DNA of 40,021 nucleotides, taken from Longimicrobiales bacterium (GTDB taxonomy: Bacteria; Gemmatimonadota; Gemmatimonadetes; Longimicrobiales; Gaopeijiaceae). The stretch covers positions 1 to 40,021 of the forward strand of contig JANQNV010000282.1 in assembly GCA_028279425.1 (NCBI GenBank). The letters run 5' to 3'. Below, piece by piece: positions 34,226-40,021 of the stretch (the first letter of the stretch is position 1; each line of letters starts with the position of its first letter). Below the pieces are notes generated by a model, which had not been told where the DNA came from, ran no database searches, and was given only the letters and a program-made list of their open reading frames with translations. The position numbers were made by a program, and so were the translations under genes.

Positions 34226-34300
34226 GCATGTTCTGTATTCACGAACGTTGTGTTTCTATCTTTCTATTTGAGCAAATGTTCGATCTCTGCTAGCGTTCGT
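34226..34300 (+). promoter_or_regulatory. AT-rich promoter-like region before the NTF2-like gene
   Basis: This stretch is markedly AT-rich for the window. It contains an inverted pair ACGAACG (34241-34247) and CGTTCGT (34294-34300), and a weak TTGAGC-17 nt-TAGCGT promoter match at 34268-34296. A regulator site is possible; no specific protein can be named. Confidence 0.35.
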
Positions 34301-34362
34301 TTCGTCCCGCCGGGCCAGGCCCTCGGGGCTCAGCACCAACGAAACAGACTACGGAGAATCGA

Positions 34363-34914
34363 ATGAGGATCTTGATCGTCATCCTGGCTCTTTCGAGCCT
34401 GACGTTTCCCGCACCCGCGATCGCGCAGGTCGCTCCCCCGGGCGTCTGCATCACCGAACAGGAGGTCTTCGCCGCGCAGCAGGCCTGGGGCGACGGCATC
34501 GTCGACATCGGGCGGGTGTATCAGGAGGAGGGGGACTACGTCCAGGCTGCGGCCGATCACATCAATCGCTTCTACGGCTACGACCTGAGCCTCGTGCTCT
34601 TCAAGCCGACGCTCGCGGCGGAGGAGCAGTTCCGGATTTCCTTCGATGGGGCCCTGTCGTACTTCGTAGGCGGCAACCCGTCCTACGCCGAAGACTCCGG
34701 GTTTGCGCTCCGCCCCTGGACCGCCGTGCGCTGGCAGAACGCCGGAATCGTGAACAACAGCTGCAACATGGCGGTCGCGATGGGGAACTACTTCTTCACC
34801 TCGCCCGACGGCGCCGAAACCAAGGTGGAGTACACCATCGGGTACGTCCGCGATGAAAACGGCGACCTGAGGATGGTGGTGCACAAGTCGTCGCTGCCCT
34901 ACTCCGGTGAGTAG
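34363..34914 (+). CDS. Secreted NTF2/SnoaL-like protein
   Basis: A 183-residue exported protein with a clean signal peptide (MRILIVILALSSLTFPAPAIAQ) and a mature part of about 160 residues that resembles the CaMKII-association/NTF2-like cone fold family: AQQAWGDGIVDIGRVYQEE, LSLVLFKPTLAAEEQFRISF, LSYFVGGNPS, FALRPWTAVRW, MAVAMGNYFFTSPDG and HKSSLPYS. Relatives are often labelled phosphoribosyl-AMP cyclohydrolase in databases, a label that the secreted fold does not support. Function unknown; a periplasmic binding or scaffolding role is only a guess. ATG 34363 has GGAG 6 nt upstream. Convergent with the lipoprotein gene, 3 nt apart. Confidence 0.75.
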   Translation: MRILIVILALSSLTFPAPAIAQVAPPGVCITEQEVFAAQQAWGDGIVDIGRVYQEEGDYVQAAADHINRFYGYDLSLVLFKPTLAAEEQFRISFDGALSYFVGGNPSYAEDSGFALRPWTAVRWQNAGIVNNSCNMAVAMGNYFFTSPDGAETKVEYTIGYVRDENGDLRMVVHKSSLPYSGE

Positions 34915-34917
34915 ACC

Positions 34918-35916
34918 TCAGTCGCAGCCTTCTTCATACACGACGGACCACTCGTCGTCGGCCCATTCGAGGACCGCCGGCCACCGCGCCTCGGTGCCCA
35001 TGACTTCGAGCAGGACCTCGGGATTGCCGTCGGCATCCCAGTCGAACTGCTGAACGAATCGGGGAGCTGCCTTCCCGTCGTCGCCGATCCGTCGGTACCA
35101 GGTGTGGTCGAGGAGGTAGTTCCCGTCGCGCTGGTCGCCGACGACCAACAGTCCGTAGGCGACCGGCGTTCCGGGATCTTCGACGGCGAGGCGGTCGCGG
35201 AACATGAAGGTGGCGAGGACCGTCGGCGGGGCTTCCGGACGAAGCCTCGTGACCGCCAGATCGGCCCGCGCCTGTGCCAGGTCGTCGGGCCAGAGGGCGC
35301 TCTGGCGCATGATCGCGGTCTGGGCCAGGCGCAGGCTGGCCTGGCGATGTTCCGGTCCGACGGCGGGAAACGCCCCGGCAGCGTGTGCGCTCGCCGGGGC
35401 GTCACCGCGAGAGAGAGCCAGGAAGCGCGTCGCTCCAGCGGCGGAGGGGATCAGTTCGGGTGTGCCGGAGACCATCGGGCGGGGTCGGCACCACTCCCCG
35501 CCGATGCTGGTGCTGTCGGACACCAGGGTGCCCACTCGCACGCCGTCGGCGAACACGGTGAATTCCGAGCCCGGCGAGAGCAGTGTCTCACGGAAGTGCT
35601 CGTTGTACCCCGGTGCGTCTTCTTCCCGAGTCAGCGACAGGAGCGAGTCCCCGCGAAACTCGAAGAGGGGCACCAGCCGCATCGTCTCTCCCACACGGGT
35701 GCCGGCGAAGAGCACGGGCCCTTCCGGGAGAGGTGGGGGAGGGACCTCGTCCACCGCGATGGAATCGGCGTCGGTCTCGGCCGTGTCGGTGCCGACCACC
35801 GCGGGTGGAGGTGGCCGAAGAGCGATCGAAGCTCCGCCCCATCCGACGTTGTCGCAGCCCGAGACGAGGGCTAGAATGACGAACCACGCGAGGGCGCGAT
35901 GTGCAAGTCCTGCCAC
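34918..35916 (-). CDS. Predicted lipoprotein of unknown function
   Basis: A 332-residue protein that I do not recognise. The N-terminus (MAGLAHRALAWFVILALVSG) ends in a lipobox LVSGC, with C21 as the likely lipidated residue, followed by a Pro-rich linker with an Asp/Thr-rich stretch (about 35-65) and a mixed alpha/beta body. Near the C-terminus FVQQFDWDADGNPEVLLEVM has the Asp-rich look of a calcium-binding FG-GAP/EF-like loop. The start chosen is GTG 35916, which gives a tidy signal; TTG 35964 is the alternative. Convergent with the NTF2-like gene and divergent from the flavin reductase gene. Confidence 0.7.
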   Translation of the reverse strand: MAGLAHRALAWFVILALVSGCDNVGWGGASIALRPPPPAVVGTDTAETDADSIAVDEVPPPPLPEGPVLFAGTRVGETMRLVPLFEFRGDSLLSLTREEDAPGYNEHFRETLLSPGSEFTVFADGVRVGTLVSDSTSIGGEWCRPRPMVSGTPELIPSAAGATRFLALSRGDAPASAHAAGAFPAVGPEHRQASLRLAQTAIMRQSALWPDDLAQARADLAVTRLRPEAPPTVLATFMFRDRLAVEDPGTPVAYGLLVVGDQRDGNYLLDHTWYRRIGDDGKAAPRFVQQFDWDADGNPEVLLEVMGTEARWPAVLEWADDEWSVVYEEGCD

Positions 35917-36020
35917 GAGTTCCGCTTCGAGTCGGCGGTGAGCTTTCGGGTCGGGAGCTTCCAACCTAGCCGCGGCGTACTTCGCGGGCCAGCGGATTCC
36001 AACCCCTGCCCGATCGAGCC

Positions 36021-36506
36021 ATGATCGTCAATCGTCCGGACTCCGACACCTTTCGGCATGTGATGGGACACTTCGGCAGCGGAGTCACCATCATCACGAG
36101 TTCGGCGTCCGGAGGACCGGTGGGGTTCACCGCGAGTTCCGTCGCGTCCCTTTCACTCGACCCCCTCCTCCTGATGGTAGGGGTCTCGCAAGACAGCGAG
36201 ACGCTGGAGGCGATCCGTGGTTCGGGGGCTTTCGGGGTCAACATCCTGCGGCGCGATCAGGTTGCGTTGGCGGCACGATTCGCGAGCTCGAAGCGTCACG
36301 ACCGCTTTCGGGACGTCGGGTCGGAGGTGATGGCGACCGGCTCTCCGCTGCTCCAGGGCAGTCTCGCGTGGATCGACTGTGCGCTCCACGCCGAGGTCCC
36401 CGCCGGCGACCACGTCGTCGCCCTCGGACGCGTCGAGGCGTGCGCCGCGTTCGACGGCGAACCGCTCTTCTATTACCGCGGCGACTTCGGGGGATGGGCG
36501 CCGTGA
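36021..36506 (+). CDS. Flavin reductase family protein (FMN-binding split barrel)
   Basis: A 161-residue protein of the short-chain flavin reductase family (HpaC/SMOB-like). It has FRHVMGHFGSGVTIITSSAS, GFTASSVASLSLDPLLLMVG, SGAFGVNILRRDQVALA and the terminal DGEPLFYYRGDFGGW, the typical sequence path of these enzymes. Such proteins reduce FMN or FAD with NAD(P)H and hand it to a monooxygenase; none is encoded beside it, so the partner is unknown. ATG at 36021. It is the first of four overlapping genes; the next starts within its last 13 nt. Confidence 0.93.
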   Translation: MIVNRPDSDTFRHVMGHFGSGVTIITSSASGGPVGFTASSVASLSLDPLLLMVGVSQDSETLEAIRGSGAFGVNILRRDQVALAARFASSKRHDRFRDVGSEVMATGSPLLQGSLAWIDCALHAEVPAGDHVVALGRVEACAAFDGEPLFYYRGDFGGWAP

Positions 36507-37174
36507 GACGCGCTCTACCGCCCTTCTTCGTCGGGGCGGTGAGTGTGTGCGCGGCCGAGCTTTCGCTCTCGCTCCTGCTCTATTCCCGTCCGGGCTTCGT
36601 TCGGGCGCTCACGGTTCTGCTGTTCGTTCAGCTCGGGTCGCTGGCCGTAGGCCTGGCCACGGGGCCTTCGGTAGATGGCGAGGGGCGGTGGACGTCTCGC
36701 GCGGCCCTCTCCCTGCGTTGGCGCTGGCTGCTCTCGGTCGTGGCGCTGGGGGTCGCCTCGTTCGTCGCGGGTGGCTGGACACTCCTCGGCGGCTTGGGGG
36801 ATTCCGGCGCCGAGCGCGGCCTCGCCGTGGCCGCGATGGCGTCGCTCCCCCTGCTGACGCTGGGAGGGGTCATGTCGGGCTTGTCCGCTCGCGGCCAGGG
36901 TCGGCGGGTCGGCGCCTGGGTCGTCGCGGGGGCGGCGGTGGGCGCCGGGGCCGTCGGGATGATGCTCCAGACCCGCGTCCTCCCCGCATCGATGCTCCTC
37001 GGTTCGACCATTCTGGTGTCCGCGGGCGCCCTTCTCGACGGGCGGCTGGACGTCCCGTTGTTCGCCGCGGGAGAGCCGGTGGAGCGGGTCGTGCCGATCG
37101 AATCCCTCGCGCCCGACCCGGTCTCTCCTCTCGAGGTGCCCGACGGAGCGCTGCGAGAGGAGTCCGCCTCGTGA
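36494..37174 (+). CDS. Six-helix membrane protein of unknown function
   Basis: A 226-residue hydrophobic protein that I do not recognise. Six likely membrane helices (for example FFVGAVSVCAAELSLSLLLY, LLSVVALGVASFVAGGW, VGAWVVAGAAVGAGAVGMML) are followed by a Pro/Glu-rich cytoplasmic tail of about 45 residues. No transporter motif or catalytic residue pattern is seen. ATG 36494 overlaps the flavin reductase gene by 13 nt; GTG 36503 (GTGA overlap) is also possible. Its stop overlaps the next gene's GTG start by 4 nt. The linkage with the SbcCD-like pair suggests a shared transcript. Confidence 0.75.
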   Translation: MGAVRRALPPFFVGAVSVCAAELSLSLLLYSRPGFVRALTVLLFVQLGSLAVGLATGPSVDGEGRWTSRAALSLRWRWLLSVVALGVASFVAGGWTLLGGLGDSGAERGLAVAAMASLPLLTLGGVMSGLSARGQGRRVGAWVVAGAAVGAGAVGMMLQTRVLPASMLLGSTILVSAGALLDGRLDVPLFAAGEPVERVVPIESLAPDPVSPLEVPDGALREESAS

Positions 37175-38232
37175 TCGTCGCGCACCTCTCCGACGTCCAC
37201 CTCGGCCATCGTGCGTTCGATCGATGGGACGAGGGGGTGAATCTCCGTGAGCGGGACATCTCGTCTGCCTTCCAGCGCTCCGTCGCCGACGTGATCGCCG
37301 AGTCACCCGACCTCGTCGTCGTGACGGGCGACGTCTTCGATCGGCCCGATCCGCCTCCCGGGGCGCTCGTGACCCTGGCGCGGGGTCTCGAGGCGCTGCG
37401 TGCCGCCCTGCCCGGGGTGCCCGTCCACCTGGTGGCGGGCGCGCGCGACACCCCGCGCCGGCGAGGGGACGCGGGAGCGCTGGCGGCGCTCGACGCCTTC
37501 CCGAATGTCGAGGCCGCAACCACGATCCCACGGAGTATCTTCTACGAGGACCGTTCGCTCCACGTGCAGCTCATCCCGCACCAGGCCGTGCTGCGAGGGC
37601 CACAGCCCCTCCTCGAGCCCGACCCGCGTGCCCGCTGGAACGTGTTGGCCACCTGCGGTCGCCTGGCGCGGGGGGGTGGCCCCGGCCTCCAGTTGGATCC
37701 GGTCGGATGGGACTACGTGGCGCTCGGGTCGGAGCACACGCACCGGATCGTCGCTCCCCGAGTCGCCTACGCCGGCTCACTCGAGCGGGTCGGCTCGGCG
37801 CCCTGGAGAGAGGCGGGAGAAGAAAAGGGATTCGTCACGGCCGAGCTCGAAACCGGCCACATCCGGTTCCACTCGGTCGCGGGACGACCCGTGGTCGCTC
37901 TGGCGCCCACCCGCGCCCCGACCGGCGACCCCGAGAAGCTCCGTCGGCGGTTCTCGGAGGTGGTGCACGAGGTGCCTGGAGGCATCGCCCGCAAGATCGT
38001 GCGAATCCGCCTTCGCGGACCCTCCCCCTCCGACCTGGTGGCCTTGCAGGGGCTGGTCGCCGAACTCGACCGTACCGCAGTCCACCTCTCGGTCGAGGCC
38101 GACGGTCCGGGCGGAACACGAGTGACACCGATCGATCTGGAGGCCCGGGTGCAGGGGCGCCTCGGCGACGCTCCGGACGAGGGCACGACCGCCCTGCTTC
38201 GACAGGTTCTGGACTCTCCCGACGTGCGATGA
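37171..38232 (+). CDS. SbcD/Mre11-like metallophosphoesterase with altered active site
   Basis: A 353-residue protein with the SbcD fold. The start VAHLSDVHLGHRAFDRWDE keeps D8 and H10, and VVTGDVFDRP keeps D54. The next motif, normally GNHD, reads GARD (90-93), so the metal-bridging Asn and catalytic His are gone. The following His motif reads ATCGRLARG (about 160-167) with no His. The last motif, normally GHxH, reads GSEHTHR (186-192); the HxH may survive if two residues are inserted. Nuclease activity is therefore doubtful, although the frame is intact. GTG start at 37171 (GTGA overlap with the membrane protein), and ATGA overlap with the ATPase gene that follows, as in sbcD-sbcC pairs. 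A longer upstream frame to 36379 is antisense-like and ignored. Confidence 0.88.
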   Translation: MIVAHLSDVHLGHRAFDRWDEGVNLRERDISSAFQRSVADVIAESPDLVVVTGDVFDRPDPPPGALVTLARGLEALRAALPGVPVHLVAGARDTPRRRGDAGALAALDAFPNVEAATTIPRSIFYEDRSLHVQLIPHQAVLRGPQPLLEPDPRARWNVLATCGRLARGGGPGLQLDPVGWDYVALGSEHTHRIVAPRVAYAGSLERVGSAPWREAGEEKGFVTAELETGHIRFHSVAGRPVVALAPTRAPTGDPEKLRRRFSEVVHEVPGGIARKIVRIRLRGPSPSDLVALQGLVAELDRTAVHLSVEADGPGGTRVTPIDLEARVQGRLGDAPDEGTTALLRQVLDSPDVR

Positions 38233-39680
38233 GGATCGTCAGCATGCACGCGCCCGCTTCGCCGGGTATGGGGAGCTTGGAGGCCGCCTATATTCCGGCT
38301 GGCTTCGTAGCGGTGCTGGCACCCGACGGCCGTCGTCGTCGAGGCCTCCACGCAGCGCTGTCGGGCGAGGTCGGGGTCGACGGTGTGCTCGTTGCGTCTC
38401 CACGAGGACCGGATTCCCGGTTGTCGCGGTTGCCCGGCGGAGTAGCGGATCAGCTTCGCACGGGTCGCGGGCTGGACGATGTGTCGGCGATCCTCGATGC
38501 CGGTACACGTGGCCTGGCCTGGGTGGAGGGGCTCGACCGGATCGAAGCGGCGCGGCGGCGCTTGAGCCAACTTCGAGAGGTGTCGGCCGCCGGTCCACCG
38601 CCCGAAGCTCTCGTGCGCCGGCTCCGTGAACTCGAGGGAGCGCCCGCGGCCCTCGCCGTCGTCGACGACGATCTTCGTCGAGCCCGCGAAGACGAGGTGG
38701 AGGTGACCGGTGACCTCGAACAGGCCACCATGGCCTGGCTACGGGAGAGGCAGGACGCCGAGACGCGGCTTCAGGCCTACCGTGACCGCGCGCGGGAGCT
38801 CAAGGCGCGACTGCGGCAGATGGAAGAGGGAGGGGCCACGACGCCGTGTCCGATGTGCGGCCGGGGCCTCGACGACCACTTCGACACGGTGCTCGAGACC
38901 CTGCGTGACGAGTGGGAGGGGGTGGTGCAAGACGGGAGCTGGTGGCGACGGCGCCGGGAGCAGCTCGACCTGAAACCCGACTCTCTCCAGGAGCTCGAGA
39001 CGCGCGCGATCCAGCTCCATGCGTCGGTGGCCGATCTCACCCAGCGCGCAGAGGCCGCACGGCTCAGAGTCGAGGAGTTGGGGGAGACCAAAGCCCGGCT
39101 TGCCGCGCATCAGGCCCCCGCATCGCGGGATCGAGCCGCCGCGGCCGACCAACGGGCTGCGATGGTCGACGAAGCCCTTGCCGAGGTCGGTCGTGATCTC
39201 GCTGGGGAGGCCCGAGATCGCCTGCTCGATCGCACCTCGGCCTATCTGCTACGCCTGACGGGAGGACGAATCCTGGGCGTGCGCTGGGTCTCGGGTCGAG
39301 CGGTCCTGGTCGGTCCCGAGGTCGACCTGCCCGCGCCTGCCGACGAGGATGCGGCTGCGGCTCAGATCGCCGCTCGCCTGGCCTGTGTCGAACTCGTCTG
39401 GGAGGCGGTGGGGGTCGGTCACCCCGCCCTGGTTCTGGGCGACCCCTTCGATCGGCTCGACGAGGAGGTCAAGGTGCGGGCCGCCGACCTGTTGTCGGAA
39501 CGTGTCGGCAAGGCGCTCGTCCAGGTGATTCTGGTGACACGGGGTGAGGTGGTCGACCTCGCACCCGAGGCCTTCGATGGTGTTCTGGAGCTGCGCTCCG
39601 AAGGCGGAGGAGGGGTTCTGCGTCCCGTGCCTGCCGGCACCGGGGTGATCCGACTGAGCACGGTCTCGACCGCCTCGTAG
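38229..39680 (+). CDS. SbcC/Rad50-like coiled-coil protein with degenerate ATPase motifs
   Basis: A 483-residue protein of the SbcC/YhaN type, much shorter than SbcC (about 1000). Two coiled-coil stretches (about 105-205 and 245-330) flank a zinc hook CPMC (C207, C210). The N-terminal lobe aligns column by column with the Walker A of relatives, but GPNEAGKST is replaced by APDGRRRRG (31-39), with no Lys or Ser/Thr. The C-terminal lobe has LTGGRILGVRW, then a signature region that reads PADEDAAAAQ instead of LSGGxxxQ, a Walker B-like LVLGDPFDRLD (401-411) and VILVTRGE in place of the switch His. ATP hydrolysis is unlikely. ATGA overlap with the upstream gene. Confidence 0.85.
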   Translation: MRIVSMHAPASPGMGSLEAAYIPAGFVAVLAPDGRRRRGLHAALSGEVGVDGVLVASPRGPDSRLSRLPGGVADQLRTGRGLDDVSAILDAGTRGLAWVEGLDRIEAARRRLSQLREVSAAGPPPEALVRRLRELEGAPAALAVVDDDLRRAREDEVEVTGDLEQATMAWLRERQDAETRLQAYRDRARELKARLRQMEEGGATTPCPMCGRGLDDHFDTVLETLRDEWEGVVQDGSWWRRRREQLDLKPDSLQELETRAIQLHASVADLTQRAEAARLRVEELGETKARLAAHQAPASRDRAAAADQRAAMVDEALAEVGRDLAGEARDRLLDRTSAYLLRLTGGRILGVRWVSGRAVLVGPEVDLPAPADEDAAAAQIAARLACVELVWEAVGVGHPALVLGDPFDRLDEEVKVRAADLLSERVGKALVQVILVTRGEVVDLAPEAFDGVLELRSEGGGGVLRPVPAGTGVIRLSTVSTAS

Positions 39681-39713
39681 CGCGGCCGTGCGATGCCCCG
39701 TCTCCGAGCTAGT

Positions 39714-40021
39714 CTAGGGGCGGGTTCGTACGGCGACCGCCGTCACCTCGAGTACGGCGCCGCGCTTCAGTGGGCCGCAGGGGATGACGGCGCGGGTGGG
39801 TCGGTGCGTTCCCAGGATCGAGGCGTACACCCGATCGATCTCCGTCCACAACCCGGGATCCGTGACGAACACGTTGACCTGGACGAGGTTGGACAACGTG
39901 GTGCCGGCGGCGACGAGGATGGCTTCGACATTGGCGAAGGTACGGCGCACCTGCTGCTCCACATCGCCGAGATCGGCCGCTGGGTCGGAGGGGTCGAAGG
40001 GGAGCTGGCCTGCGACCCACA
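39714..40021 (-). CDS. RidA/YjgF/UK114 family protein (5' end outside the window)
   Basis: The visible 101 residues, read from the right edge to TAG 39714, begin WVAGQLPFDP in the family position and contain RRTFANVEAILVAAGTTLSN, LVQVNVFVTDP and the signature RAVIPCGPLKRGAVLEVTAVAV with the catalytic Arg of the TRxxV motif. RidA hydrolyses reactive enamine/imine intermediates of PLP enzymes. A GTG at 39962 lies inside the conserved region and is not the real start, since the homology runs further upstream to the edge. Convergent with the SbcC-like gene, 33 nt apart. Confidence 0.93.
   Translation of the reverse strand, partial: WVAGQLPFDPSDPAADLGDVEQQVRRTFANVEAILVAAGTTLSNLVQVNVFVTDPGLWTEIDRVYASILGTHRPTRAVIPCGPLKRGAVLEVTAVAVRTRP

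Noticed and set aside
36379..37170. Upstream extension of the SbcD-like frame by 264 codons.
   Set aside because: It is the third-frame shadow of the flavin reductase and membrane protein genes and begins well before the conserved SDVHLGH start.
1..40021. Search for CRISPR arrays, insertion sequences, tRNA and rRNA genes.
   Set aside because: No regularly spaced repeats, transposase motifs, cloverleaf-like or rRNA-like sequences were noticed by eye; small RNAs could still be missed without a covariance search.

Overview
The window is about 40 kb of GC-rich, densely coding bacterial chromosome. It carries about 34 protein genes. I saw no rRNA, tRNA, insertion sequence, phage gene or CRISPR array. 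A Gram-negative envelope is implied by a BamA-like outer-membrane barrel, a TolQ/ExbB channel subunit, two lipoproteins and a periplasmic Slt-type lytic transglycosylase. The overall content (fused two-domain oligopeptide ABC ATPase, full-length GcvP, two short RpoD-like sigma factors, flavoprotein plus methyltransferase of the type III polyketide type) would fit Gemmatimonadota or a neighbouring phylum. That placement is inference and needs a marker-gene tree.

Layout. 93-5906 (minus strand) is a tightly packed run: acyl-CoA dehydrogenase, a 58-residue TatA, an MFS exporter, a TrmJ-like RNA methyltransferase, a GAF-GAF-GGDEF diguanylate cyclase and a HisN-type phosphatase. 6141-15854 (plus strand) is a long probable operon. 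It holds glycine cleavage H and P proteins, a LipM-like lipoate-pathway acyltransferase, then a complete oligopeptide-type ABC importer (binding lipoprotein, two permeases, fused double ATPase). 16173-22822 (plus) has an orphan TolQ-like gene with its own promoter and terminator, the lytic transglycosylase, DNA polymerase I and SSB. 22931-27847 (minus) has a sigma-70 factor, a geranylgeranyl-reductase-like flavoprotein, a methyltransferase and the outer-membrane protein. 28090-34176 mixes strands: EVE protein, short UvrC-like nuclease, HD phosphohydrolase, PP2C phosphatase, a second sigma-70 factor and RsgA. 34363-35916 has a secreted NTF2-like protein convergent with a lipoprotein.

36021-39680 is the most unusual part. 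Four genes whose starts and stops overlap encode a flavin reductase, a six-helix membrane protein, an SbcD/Mre11-like protein and an SbcC/Rad50-like protein. The last two keep the family architecture, including a CxxC zinc hook, but have lost central catalytic motifs (GNHD in the nuclease; Walker A, signature and switch histidine in the ATPase). The frames are intact and translationally coupled, so I read them as a retained, re-purposed pair rather than decaying genes. A truncated RidA gene closes the window.

Non-coding signals worth noting are an imperfect 23-bp inverted repeat that includes the stop codons of both ssb and the convergent sigma gene, good promoter matches before the TolQ-like gene and the first sigma gene, and G/C-rich terminator hairpins after the TolQ-like gene and the second sigma gene.
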